Source of the DNA: Cyanobacteria bacterium UBA8803
GTDB lineage: Bacteria > Cyanobacteriota > Cyanobacteriia > Cyanobacteriales > Coleofasciculaceae
Assembly: GCA_003505715.1 (NCBI GenBank)
Contig: DNXU01000208.1
Location: 5,633 to 36,071 of the forward strand
Length of the DNA stretch: 30,439 nucleotides
Direction of reading: 5' to 3'
Of the stretch, positions 7,501-14,903 are shown one piece after another (the first letter of the stretch is position 1; each line of letters begins with the position of its first letter). The translations under genes were made by a program, and so were the position numbers. The notes beneath the pieces are model-generated. The model was not told where the DNA came from and did not search any database. It saw nothing but the letters and a program-made list of their open reading frames with translations.

Positions 7501-9897
7501 CTATTGTATCAACCTGTCATATACCTTCCTCAACATCCATTCCTTGACGGCTTTGCCAAATTCTTGGTCGTCTATAATTTTTGTGAAAATGTCCTGATTA
7601 TCTTCCATTCGCTCAATCAATGTTGTCAGGAATATGTCCTCAAAGCCATATTTAAAATTTTGAATTGAGTTGCTTTTGGCTTGCTGCGACAGCGATTCAT
7701 TCTGAACTAGCTCTTCTTCAATTTGACTAAAGAAGTATTTGTCAGCATCGGTGAAATCAGTACCGAACCGATTATTGAGGATATCAATAATTTCCGAAAG
7801 CTTCGCCTGTGTTTCCTTCTCTCTAGATATGCCAGCTTCAGTGATGGGTGGCAACGCTGATTCTGTATCTTTTTGCAAAACAATCCGACCTTCGCGGATT
7901 TTTTGCAATCGGTAGTATTCCAAACCAACTTCATCCTTTAACTTAAAGACTTCACTCTGAAGCCGCTTGGGTAACTTGGTTTGCAGTAGACGACCAAAGG
8001 CATAGAATTTTTCCAGATCTTCATCCGCAAACGGCATAATCTGTGCCAGGAAGGCATAGAGTCTGATAAATGTGCCTAAAGTATTTTTGAACTCATCTTG
8101 CTGTTCTTCACTTAGACTCTTAAAACGCTCTACACTAGGGTCAACTAAAGCATGAAGCTGGCTATGGTCTTGATGACTCGTTTTTTGTGGGGGCTTGAAA
8201 AACACTTTAGCAAAGGCATCAACTTCATTAGACCAGATTATTTGATAGCCTTCTAACCTGCTCTTTAAATCATAAAGTCGGTTAGGGTTGGTCGTGGATG
8301 CTAGTATTGTTTGTTCGTAGTAAGGCTGGAAAGCCTCAACGATTTCTTGCTCTTCATTGGCAAAATCCAAAATAAAGGTATCTTCTTTTCCAGGGTAAAG
8401 GCGATTTAGACGAGATAGGGTTTGTACTGCTTTGACTCCAGAAAGTTTTTTATCCACATACATGGTGTGTAGTAGGGGTTGATCAAAGCCAGTTTGGTAT
8501 TTATCGGCAACGATTAGAAGTTGGTACTCAACCGTTTCAAACTTTTCCGGTAGTTCTCGTTCCCCAAATCCATTGATGTCAGATTCTGTATATAAAATTC
8601 CCGTCTCTCTATCGGTAAAAGTCGTAAATGCAACTAAGGCTTTAATGTCTTCGTAGCCTTGTTTTTTTAAATAGTTATCAAATTCATCTTTATAGCGAAC
8701 CACATGAGGACGAGAGGCTGTAACAAGCATGGCTTTTGCTTTTCCGCCAATTTTATGCATGACGCATTGACGGAAGTGTTCGACCATGATTTCGGTTTTT
8801 TTAGCCAAGTTGTGCGGATGAAGTGACAGGAATCGGGCGATCGCACGGCTGGCTTTCTGCTTGTGAATTTGAGGGTCGCCTTCAATCGCTTTGGTGAGTT
8901 TGAAGTAAGTTTTATAGGTCGTGTAGTTTTGCAGCACGTCCAGAATAAACCCTTCTTCAATTGCCTGCCGCATGGAGTAGAGATGGAAGGGTTCAGGTTG
9001 TCCTTGGGTGTTAAGGTGTCCAAAAACTTCTAATGTTTTCGCTTTGGGAGTTGCGGTGAAGGCAAAGAAGCTCAAGTTTGGCTGTTTACCACGGGCAAGC
9101 ATTGACTTACGAATGCTGTCTTCCTCGTTTTCGTCTGTGTTGCCATCGCTCCTACTTTCCTCTTGAGCAGCACGGCTCAAGTCTGTAATTGTGAGGACTT
9201 CTTTGATTTTCTTAGAGGTTTCTCCACCCTGAGAACTGTGGGCTTCGTCCACAATTAAGGCAAGGAATCTGGTGTTGCCGCCATCAATGCGGGTAGTCAT
9301 CCAGGCTTCATCAGGATCTACGGCAAAATGTACCAAGGCACCGCGCTTAAATTGGAATAGTAGTTCTTGGTTATCGCGATCGCTCCCATACTGCCGCTTG
9401 GCGTTTTCCACATCCTGTCTGGTGAACTGGTTTTTTAGTTCCACTGTGGCAACGGGTAAGCCGTTAATGCTGAGTAGTAGATCGACGGAATTTTGATTGC
9501 GGGTGCTGTAGTGGACTTGCTGAGTTACAGTCAGGATGTTTTGTTCGTAGAGTGCTAGGGTATCAGGATTGAGACCGCTGGCGGGTTTGAAGAATGCTAG
9601 TTTGAAGCGCACTCCGTAGTCAGTAATCCCATAACGCAGGACATTCAGCATTCCACGGAGGTTTAACTCCTGGCAAAGCCGATCAATAAACTTTTGCTCT
9701 ACGGTTTCCCCATGAATTTCGGAGAGTTTCTGCCATGCCTGGAGCTGAGACGTTTGGATAAAGTGGAGCAAGACGGTTTTATCGAGTGCCAGTTCTCGGT
9801 TAAAGTTAGCCGGGTTGCCTAATTGATAACCACCACCATTGATGAGATGGTTAACAATGGCATTTTCAAACGCTTTCTCTGTGGTTTGGCTAGGCAT
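7501..9897 (-). pseudogene. hsdR: Type I restriction enzyme R subunit, internally deleted (Walker A lost)
   Basis: HsdR cuts and translocates DNA in type I restriction. The N-terminal nuclease domain is present (VDLLLSINGLPVATVELKNQ: Asp139, Glu153, Lys155), followed by the conserved RGALVHFAVDPDEAWMTTR (186-203). At residues 208-212 the text jumps straight into the strand before the DEAH box (LIVDEAHSSQGG, 214-225). The expected segment with the GxGKS Walker A loop, normally some 150 residues or more, is absent while the frame is kept. Later motor motifs (FFAFTATPKAKT, VADKYQTGFDQP, AVQTLSRLNR) and the helical C-terminus are intact. Family members have about 1000 residues; this one has 798. 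The protein may be made but should not bind ATP normally. ATG at 9897 follows AGGA. Confidence 0.88.
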
Positions 9898-9917
9898 TGG
9901 AGAAATCCTGGGGGAGT

Positions 9918-10016
9918 TTATTTTAATGTTGTCACACCGCTATAGTTGAGGATTCTTTGGTCTGCGCTTAGTAACGGCAAGCCTAAAACTCTAATTAATA
10001 ATTCTTTAAGTGTCAT
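9918..10016 (-). pseudogene. PIN-domain (VapC-like) toxin, C-terminal remnant
   Basis: A 32-codon frame between xisI and hsdR. Its text LPLLSADQRILNYSGVTTL closely resembles the last strand and helix of VapC-type PIN ribonucleases (LPLLTADxxI...V). The first ten residues do not look like PIN sequence. None of the catalytic acidic residues upstream of this segment are present, so it is a remnant or an accidental mini-gene. AAGAGA lies in the 20 bases before the ATG, so it could be translated. Confidence 0.45.
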
Positions 10017-10037
10017 GATTTGTCTCTTCTGAGATAT

Positions 10038-10373
10038 TTAACTAACAGCATATTCGGAGAATTGGCGTTTAAAGGGCGAGTGAAAGCCGATTACAATATC
10101 GCTTTTAGGGACTCCCATTTCTACGAGTTCGGCGGCAATATCGTTTTCTGTACCGTTGTGCTGAAGCCAGATTTTCCCGTCTTTAATATCAAGATGTAAG
10201 ATACAACCATAGATCCGTCGCTCCCCCTGCCAACCAATATGCACAAGTTGGTAGTGGTCTCTAGTCGTGTCGAAAATAAGTTCGGTTTCAACTTCTAAAT
10301 CATCACTACCAAAGGCAGCATATTCTTGGAGAAGTTCCTCTACTATTTCACGGTATTGCTCTAGTTTAGCCAT
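10038..10373 (-). CDS. xisI: XisI-family protein
   Basis: A 111-residue protein that matches the XisI family: YREIVEELLQEYA at the N-terminus, the central FDTTRDHYQLVHIGWQGERRIYGCILHLDIKDG, and the C-terminal IVIGFHSPFKRQF. XisI and XisH were named for their need in fdxN-element excision in Anabaena, but the families are abundant in cyanobacteria without any excised element and their biochemical role is unclear. The ATG lies inside the 3' end of xisH (13-base overlap), so the two are translationally coupled. No xisF-type serine recombinase is seen in the window. Confidence 0.92.
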   Translation of the reverse strand: MAKLEQYREIVEELLQEYAAFGSDDLEVETELIFDTTRDHYQLVHIGWQGERRIYGCILHLDIKDGKIWLQHNGTENDIAAELVEMGVPKSDIVIGFHSPFKRQFSEYAVS

Positions 10374-10777
10374 CGGTCAATAACCTCCTGTTGTGGTTTG
10401 TAGATAATTAGTTTTAATTGTTGACTATTAATGATGCCTTGGGCGAGTTGGGTAGTGAAAAATGAAGTATAGGTATCTAAAGGTACAGCAAGATATAGAA
10501 TATATTCGGAATATTGTTCTGCAAGAAGGATGCGATAACTGATGAACTGCCCAAGGGCGGTATAAAATTCTGAAATGGTAGAGTTTTGCAGAAAGCTTTT
10601 GACCTCAACGGCAATTTTTTGCCCTTCTCGTTCTGCGGCTAATACTTTCTCGGCTCCCAAGTCGATATAGAGGTTGCCTAGCTCATAGCGTAGTAAAAGA
10701 GGATCGTGGGTAATTGTCCAGCCATCTTTTTCGAGGGCGCGGCGAACAATATCGTGAAAGGTATCTTTTCTAGACAT
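10361..10777 (-). CDS. xisH: XisH-family protein (PD-(D/E)XK-like)
   Basis: A 138-residue XisH protein: KDTFHDIVRRALEKDGWTITHDP at the N-terminus, YIDLGAEKVLAAEREGQKIAVEVKSF in the centre and YKPQQEVIDRWL at the end. The strand-turn-strand with IAVEVKSF (Glu-x-Lys) is the nuclease-like core of this family. Its start overlaps the hsdS stop by eight bases and its end overlaps xisI by 13, making a compact hsdS-xisH-xisI string. The overlap suggests coordinated expression with hsdS, an unusual partner. Function in this setting is unknown. Confidence 0.92.
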   Translation of the reverse strand: MSRKDTFHDIVRRALEKDGWTITHDPLLLRYELGNLYIDLGAEKVLAAEREGQKIAVEVKSFLQNSTISEFYTALGQFISYRILLAEQYSEYILYLAVPLDTYTSFFTTQLAQGIINSQQLKLIIYKPQQEVIDRWLN

Positions 10778-11948
10778 CAGGTTCTACCTCGCTGATTTCG
10801 AGTTGACCTGTGACGGCGGAGGTGATGAGCGATCGCCGATATTCTTGGAGTTTTTCAATTTGGTCGTTCAGACAAGTGATAATGCTGGCAAATTTCTTAG
10901 CCTCATTATTCGCAAAAGAACAAATTTCTTTTTGTTCTTTTATTGGAGGCAATACAATAAGCAGCTTTTCAAATAAATCAGTTCTGAGAGCTTTTGTTCC
11001 ATGCCCTGCCTCTTGAATGAGCGATAGGACTCCATCTCTACAAGCTGAAAGTTGTCTTGCTAAAAATTCAGCAATCGTTTTGCCTGAGCAGGCAAGAGCT
11101 TTCATATCTTGATTTATAGTCAATGGGCTAGTTGTAAGGGCGACAGGAAAGGAGTGAGCTAAGATCATGCCTCGAACAACGACCAAAACTACGGGGGGCT
11201 GAATAATTTTTATAGATGTTTCCTGTAAAGCGAGTTCAGTGATGCAATCAATAGATTCTCCAATCCAGGGGATACCGGAGTATTTCATCGGAGCATTAGG
11301 GTTCAGCCCTTTGGTGACTGCCTGGTTAATGAGAGCGGTGCGTTTTTCTTCGAGGAGTTGGATGAGACGTTGTTTTTTGGCGATGAGGGTGTCGATTGCG
11401 GCGGTTTTGCGATCTAGGAAGGAGGCGATCGATTTTTGCTGTTCTATTGGAGGTGTAGGAATAGGAATTGAACCAATCTCAGATGCATTAGTCGCTGGAT
11501 AGCTTACTCCGACAGAGCGAGCGCATATTTCGTCAACTATAAAATCAGATCGCATCCAGTAATATAGATAGCGAGGATATAGGATGCTTGGTATCGCAGA
11601 GAGAACAGCAAATCCTGTTGAAGCAATCAGACTGGATTCGTCTTGGTCAATGTAGGCAATTGCTTTTAGATATGTTCTGACAGTAGAAACAATCGTGTCT
11701 CCCTGTTTAACCCTTCGCCTTGCTCGTGACGGCGAGTTTACAAAAGTAAATTCATCAATTTGTGAGATTCTTCCAGTAGAATCAACACTGCCAATGTCTA
11801 TATATTTTATTACAAACTCAGAGGATATTGATTCTGATAAAGCTTCTCCATTGATTTGAGTAACATATTTTAATGGCACTAAAGCGTCTGAGTTTCCGCT
11901 CTGTTCAAACCATAGGAGATTCCGATCACAGCTAACTAATGCTTTCAT
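10770..11948 (-). CDS. hsdS: Type I restriction enzyme specificity subunit HsdS
   Basis: A 392-residue HsdS, which recognises the DNA target for the methylase and restriction subunits. The layout is recognition domain 1 (about 25-160, with LKYVTQINGEALSE and IDIGSVDSTGRI), a conserved helix (IPIPTPPIEQQKSIASFLDRKTAAID...EEKRTALINQAVTKGLNP), recognition domain 2 (about 220-335) and a final helix (LPPIKEQKEI...EKLQEYRRSLITSAVTGQL). The second domain goes quickly from WIGES to VVVRGMILAHSFPVAL and looks short against the first, so part of its N-terminal half may be lost. No hsdM is present next to it. ATG at 11948 lies two bases after the stop of a short frame that may be an hsdM tail. Confidence 0.88.
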   Translation of the reverse strand: MKALVSCDRNLLWFEQSGNSDALVPLKYVTQINGEALSESISSEFVIKYIDIGSVDSTGRISQIDEFTFVNSPSRARRRVKQGDTIVSTVRTYLKAIAYIDQDESSLIASTGFAVLSAIPSILYPRYLYYWMRSDFIVDEICARSVGVSYPATNASEIGSIPIPTPPIEQQKSIASFLDRKTAAIDTLIAKKQRLIQLLEEKRTALINQAVTKGLNPNAPMKYSGIPWIGESIDCITELALQETSIKIIQPPVVLVVVRGMILAHSFPVALTTSPLTINQDMKALACSGKTIAEFLARQLSACRDGVLSLIQEAGHGTKALRTDLFEKLLIVLPPIKEQKEICSFANNEAKKFASIITCLNDQIEKLQEYRRSLITSAVTGQLEISEVEPDV

Positions 11949-11950
11949 GC

Positions 11951-12088
11951 TTATCTTATAACCTCGTCCAGCATTCCTCGAATCTCATCCTCTAACTCAT
12001 TCATATCTTCAACTCTTTTAGCGATATCTATACCACTGTATAACCCGTATGAGTACGCGCATGAGCAGGATAATCTGACCCTATTCAG
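11951..12088 (-). pseudogene. Possible 3' tail of hsdM, copy 1
   Basis: An open stretch ending in RVEDMNELEDEIRGMLDEVI and TAA two bases before hsdS. Placement directly before hsdS and the acidic helical ending are what the C-terminus of an HsdM methylase would look like. The same ending (LEDEIRGMLD) occurs at 12812-12907. No methylase motif (such as NPPF/NPPY) is found in the window. The assignment to hsdM is inference. Confidence 0.35.
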
Positions 12089-12169
12089 CTAGTTTATCGA
12101 TTTAACGAGTTCCTCCTTTACTGGGTCAAAAACAATTCTCACCGTATCGTGATAGATATCCTTAGCCAT
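12089..12169 (-). pseudogene. Short frame resembling a XisH N-terminus
   Basis: Twenty-six codons starting MAKDIYHDTVR, close to the XisH N-terminus (compare KDTFHDIVRRAL in the gene at 10361), then unrelated residues and TAG. It overlaps the end of the upstream PD-(D/E)XK gene by eight bases (ATGGCTAA), the arrangement expected of a coupled gene. Beyond the TAG the same frame stays open into the hsdM-like tail. Probably a truncated gene start. Confidence 0.35.
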
Positions 12170-12797
12170 TAGCGATCGCCTCCCCTCCCAACCGCTTCAA
12201 AATCTGCAAAACCCCATAAAGCTCATTACTTGGATTTAGCAATGAAAAAAGCCTAGAGTTTGCATATTCCGCCCTCGGTTGGTGAGTTGCTTTCAAAAAC
12301 AAAAACTCATTGCCATTCGTAATCATGCCAAACGTGGGTTGATTCATCTCCGGATTGCCCAACATATAAGCCAGCGCTTGTGGAATTGCCCGCGTCACCG
12401 CGAAATCACTCCGCTTCGACTCAATCACCAACAGCCACAGGCGATTTTTCAGCACCAGCACATCAATTCGCCCCCGAATCAGTACCCCCTCATCCTCCAG
12501 TTCCACACCTACACTGGTTTCCGTCTCAATCCGAAATGGCTTGTGATAAAAGCCCCCCAGATCCAGCAATGGCGCAAGCACCACCATCTTGACACTGTTT
12601 TCTAGCATTGGTGGATCTTCCATCAATTCCAGAAAATTAGCTTTCACCCGATCTAACAAATGCCGTTCTGCCTCACTCAAAGTCGTGTTATCCTCTGACC
12701 ACTCAGAGAAAAAGGTTAGATCTTGAGCCTGCCGTAATCCAAATGACTGTTTAAGTTCGCCAAGTGTCACCTCAGTAGCCGGGATAGTTTGCACCAT
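12162..12797 (-). CDS. HsdR_N-like PD-(D/E)XK protein
   Basis: A 211-residue protein similar to the N-terminal nuclease domain of type I R subunits and to stand-alone cyanobacterial proteins of that type. Motif residues are Glu67 in the MLENSVK helix, Asp112 in GRIDVLVL and Glu126-Lys128 in LLVIESKRSDF. A helix follows (AIPQALAYMLGNPE) and then the typical strand TFGMITNGNEFLFLK. No helicase domain is attached. The ATG has an excellent ribosome-binding site (GGAGG, complement of 12807-12811, nine bases away) placed straight after the stop of a second hsdM-like tail. It may be a stand-alone nuclease or a relic. Confidence 0.8.
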   Translation of the reverse strand: MVQTIPATEVTLGELKQSFGLRQAQDLTFFSEWSEDNTTLSEAERHLLDRVKANFLELMEDPPMLENSVKMVVLAPLLDLGGFYHKPFRIETETSVGVELEDEGVLIRGRIDVLVLKNRLWLLVIESKRSDFAVTRAIPQALAYMLGNPEMNQPTFGMITNGNEFLFLKATHQPRAEYANSRLFSLLNPSNELYGVLQILKRLGGEAIANG

Positions 12798-12811
12798 TTC
12801 TCAATTCCTCC

Positions 12812-12907
12812 CTATAGCACTAGATCTAACATCCCTCGAATCTCATCCTCTAAATCCTTTCCGTGCAAATATCCATGGAGGAGGAAGAAGAGGGCGATCG
12901 CGCTCAT
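12812..12907 (-). pseudogene. Possible 3' tail of hsdM, copy 2
   Basis: A 31-codon frame ending KDLEDEIRGMLDLVL and TAG. The core LEDEIRGMLD is identical to the tail at 11951-12010, and the DNA matches too (CTCGAATCTCATCCTCTAA on the plus strand near 11979 and 12835). The N-terminal part is simple hydrophobic sequence. It sits directly before the ribosome-binding site of the 12797 gene, as tail 1 sits before hsdS. Confidence 0.35.
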
Positions 12908-12963
12908 AACCGCGTATCAGTCCAACTTATGCCACAATAAAGTCAATCTTCCCAAAAACTTTT

Positions 12964-13224
12964 ATGCCTCTTACGCTTACCTTACCACCCAAAATTGAAG
13001 CGCTACTTCGCCAACGCGCCGAGAACTCAGGGCAGGATCTAGCTACTATGGCGCTTGCCGTCCTTGCTTTTGGACTCAGCTTTGATGAAAGCGATTTTTT
13101 TGAAGCTTTGGAAGGCATTCAACGCGGACTTGATGATTTCGATCGGGGCCAATTTTCTAGCTTAGAACAATTTATCGCCGAACAGAACCAAAAATACGGA
13201 CTTTCCCTGGAAGCAGCGATTTAG
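12964..13224 (+). CDS. Antitoxin-like ribbon-helix-helix protein
   Basis: An 86-residue protein. The N-terminus LTLTLPPKIEALLRQRAENSGQDLATMAL has the strand-helix-helix pattern of RHH antitoxins (beta strand followed by a helix with the usual alternation). The acidic C-terminus (FDRGQFSSLEQFIAEQNQKYGL) is typical of the part that binds a ParE/RelE toxin. No toxin gene follows on the same strand; the next gene runs the other way and the stops overlap by four bases. An orphan antitoxin is the simplest reading. No clear ribosome-binding site is seen before 12964. Confidence 0.7.
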   Translation: MPLTLTLPPKIEALLRQRAENSGQDLATMALAVLAFGLSFDESDFFEALEGIQRGLDDFDRGQFSSLEQFIAEQNQKYGLSLEAAI

Positions 13225-13466
13225 GAATGACCATTTGCTCTAGCAGCAATGACAGCATTGATGTAGCTAAAGATTTCGTCGAGTTCGCCAATGGCTTCTA
13301 GCTCAAGGGTTTCATCTGAGGTGAGACTGTCAGCTTTTTTCTTTTCAAGCAGCGTTTGCATACGATCGCCCAGTTCGTTTGTGAATTTGAATAGGGTCAG
13401 ATTATTAATTTGCTGCACTCGCAATCCTTTAGGGATCAGGGCAGAAGGTTTAAGGAGAGTGGTCAT
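13221..13466 (-). CDS. Small conserved cyanobacterial protein, antitoxin-like
   Basis: From the ATG at 13466 this is an 81-residue protein with TLLKPSALIPKGLRVQQINNLTLFKFTNELGDRMQTLLEKKKADSLTSDETLELEAIGEL. I have seen similar small proteins in cyanobacteria directly before HNH or other small nuclease genes, and they are assumed to be antitoxin-like; that is recall, not proof. The frame is open 27 codons further upstream to 13547, but that extension does not look conserved. No toxin partner follows on this strand, since its end overlaps the convergent RHH gene. Confidence 0.55.
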   Translation of the reverse strand: MTTLLKPSALIPKGLRVQQINNLTLFKFTNELGDRMQTLLEKKKADSLTSDETLELEAIGELDEIFSYINAVIAARANGHS

Positions 13467-13548
13467 AGCTGAGTTGAAGATAAAGGTCTTTTGATCATAG
13501 TAACTGAAGCTTTCATACCATACTGCGATCGCTCTCTTCCTTTCCACA

Positions 13549-13586
13549 AGCGATCACGTTTTCCGCTGAGTCGTGCTGTGATCGCT
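13549..13586. repeat. Perfect 9-bp inverted repeat with 20-bp loop
   Basis: AGCGATCAC (13549-13557) and its exact complement GTGATCGCT (13578-13586) flank 20 bases. It lies between the genes at 13640 and 13466, both on the minus strand. There is no T-run on either side, so it is a weak terminator candidate; operator or variant HIP1 hairpin are alternatives. Confidence 0.5.
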
Positions 13587-13639
13587 CCTCATCACCCTTG
13601 GCTACAGGATAGCGATCGCACTTGAAGAGATTGATTAGG

Positions 13640-13861
13640 TTATACAGTATCTTTCAAACGTTTAGCGAGTAGACAATCCTCAAAGCTAAACGCTTCTTCG
13701 TCGAGAAAACTAGAAATAGCCATTTCAATTGTGGCTTCAAGCGAACATTCCAGTTCAGTAGATTTTTCCAAGAGGGCAGCTTTTATATAATCGGGTAAAT
13801 AATCGACAAGCTGGTTGATTGCTTCTGGGGAAAGATGTTGGGTAGTGAGGGTTTGAGTCAT
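13640..13861 (-). CDS. Small hypothetical protein, partner of the GIY-YIG gene
   Basis: A 73-residue, acidic helical protein (LSPEAINQLVDYLPDYIKAALLEKSTELECSLEATIEMAISSFLDEE). Its ATG overlaps the stop of the upstream GIY-YIG remnant (ATGA), so the two formed a coupled pair. Size, acidity and coupling suggest an antitoxin or inhibitor of the nuclease, but I do not recognise a named family and the order nuclease-then-partner is only suggestive. Confidence 0.6.
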   Translation of the reverse strand: MTQTLTTQHLSPEAINQLVDYLPDYIKAALLEKSTELECSLEATIEMAISSFLDEEAFSFEDCLLAKRLKDTV

Positions 13862-14052
13862 GGTTCTCTAGGGATTTTGACGTTATAGGGAGGATTTGTT
13901 GCTTGGAGGATCAAAGTTTCTAATTCATATGATAGTCCTGGTCTTTGCCACTGGTTGAGAACGACGTAGATGATCCGCACGTCGTCTGGATCGTAGCGAT
14001 CGAGCCAGCCCCAGAGAAAGGCTTTATGTCCACCGCGTAGTCTGTCTCGCAA
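13858..14052 (-). pseudogene. GIY-YIG nuclease, N-terminus truncated
   Basis: A 64-codon frame from TTG that reads NLRDRLRGGHKAFLWGWL near its start and LETLILQATNPPYNVKI at its end. These match the second half of a GIY-YIG nuclease: the catalytic Arg in NLRxRL and the metal-binding Glu in E-x-x-LI-x(4)-NPxYN. Reading further upstream the frame has RHG where YIG is expected and then a stop, so the GIY and YIG strands are gone. The break falls at about 14055-14068, where the plus-strand remnant begins. Without the GIY-YIG strands the domain should not be active. Confidence 0.6.
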
Positions 14053-14067
14053 GTTTAGCTTGACACC

Positions 14068-14288
14068 ATGCCTAAAGTTTTAGATCCCAACGAATCCTAC
14101 ACCTTTAGCAAGTATTTTGATTTGCCTTTCTCACCTGAAGATATTTTGGCAGATTTGGGCTGTACGATCGGACAGCACATCATGTGGTGGAATATTTACC
14201 ACTGCATCCAGTACCGCAGGATGTGGAGTTTGTCACGCGGACGATTATTGGGATTTTGCAGGGAGAAGCAAAGACGATGCCGTCTTGA
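14068..14288 (+). pseudogene. N-terminal fragment of a cyanobacterial hypothetical protein
   Basis: Starts MPKVLDPNESYTFSKYFDLP and continues FSPEDILADLGC. This resembles the N-terminus of a PD-(D/E)XK-type cyanobacterial family, by recall only. Family-like text stops at about 14166. Right after that a different frame is open for 41 codons to 14288 (with VEYLPLHPVPQDVEFVTR), indicating a frameshift or junction. The 46 bases 14121-14166 also occur at 7361-7406. Confidence 0.5.
14121..14166 (+). repeat. 46-bp shared segment, copy 2
   Basis: Forty-five of 46 bases agree with 7361-7406. Here the segment continues to the left into a plausible protein N-terminus, so this copy looks closer to the original context than copy 1. 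Both copies diverge immediately after TGTACG. Confidence 0.75.
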
Positions 14289-14510
14289 GCTGAAATTAGC
14301 AATCGCTGTTAACGTCGGAAAAAATGAGGTTTTGATCGCAATCAAGCTAAAGGAAGTGATCTCCTACCTTGCCAGAATCTGATCGCCCTTTTCTTCCCAG
14401 CGATCGCCCACTCTCTATACCGAAGCTTGCCTCTTCACCCCAATTCATCAGCTTCTCAGCGAGCGCCACTTCTAACACTCACAACCACACTCTTACGCCA
14501 AGCCTATATC
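14289..14510. other. Intergenic spacer at the end of the eCIS operon
   Basis: No gene is supported here. The spacer contains HIP1 sites and pyrimidine-rich sequence and separates the broken genes of the island from the last gene of the minus-strand eCIS operon. No strong terminator hairpin followed by a T-run on the minus strand could be found. Confidence 0.4.
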
Positions 14511-14876
14511 CTATGCAACTTTTTCATTTTCTGGAGATGATTCAACTAAAATAGGGTCAATATCTTGATTTTTGTCTCGTATCAGAAACTCATCTAAAAG
14601 CTGGAAGAAGTAATCGAGTGCAGCTTTCTCGTTAATACAAGTTAGCAGAATAATTTTGTCCCAGGCATTAACAGTACGAATTGATAGACGATTTTGCAGC
14701 CAAGGTTGAAAATTATTGTAGAAATCACTTTCACTTTCAGTAATAGTAATATCCAACTCCGCTCGCGCAAAACGATAACCTAAGATAAACATTCGTAGAT
14801 TGGTAATCGAAGCATTTCCCAGATAAAGTGCAGGTTTGTTTTGGATTTTTTTAAGTAGATCAAATAATGTATTCAT
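14511..14876 (-). CDS. Putative immunity protein for the papain-fold toxin
   Basis: About 121 residues: NTLFDLLKKIQNKPALYLGNASI at the N-terminus, then FILGYRFARAEL, FQPWLQNRL and KIILLTCINEKAALDYFFQLLDEF. The pattern of a short helical protein with K-x-P-x-LYLG near the start is one I associate with small proteins beside polymorphic toxins, which act as immunity factors. It follows the toxin-like gene by about 20 bases on the same strand. Two ATGs lie six bases apart; the second (14876) is preferred because GGAG lies nine bases before it, while it is only three bases before the first (14882). The immunity role is inference from position. Confidence 0.6.
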   Translation of the reverse strand: MNTLFDLLKKIQNKPALYLGNASITNLRMFILGYRFARAELDITITESESDFYNNFQPWLQNRLSIRTVNAWDKIILLTCINEKAALDYFFQLLDEFLIRDKNQDIDPILVESSPENEKVA

Positions 14877-14903
14877 CCTCATTCACTCCACTACATCAAC
14901 TCT

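Noticed and set aside
10038..10777. XisH/XisI as evidence for a developmentally excised DNA element
   Set aside because: No serine recombinase gene and no flanking attachment-site repeats were found, and these families are widespread without excised elements.
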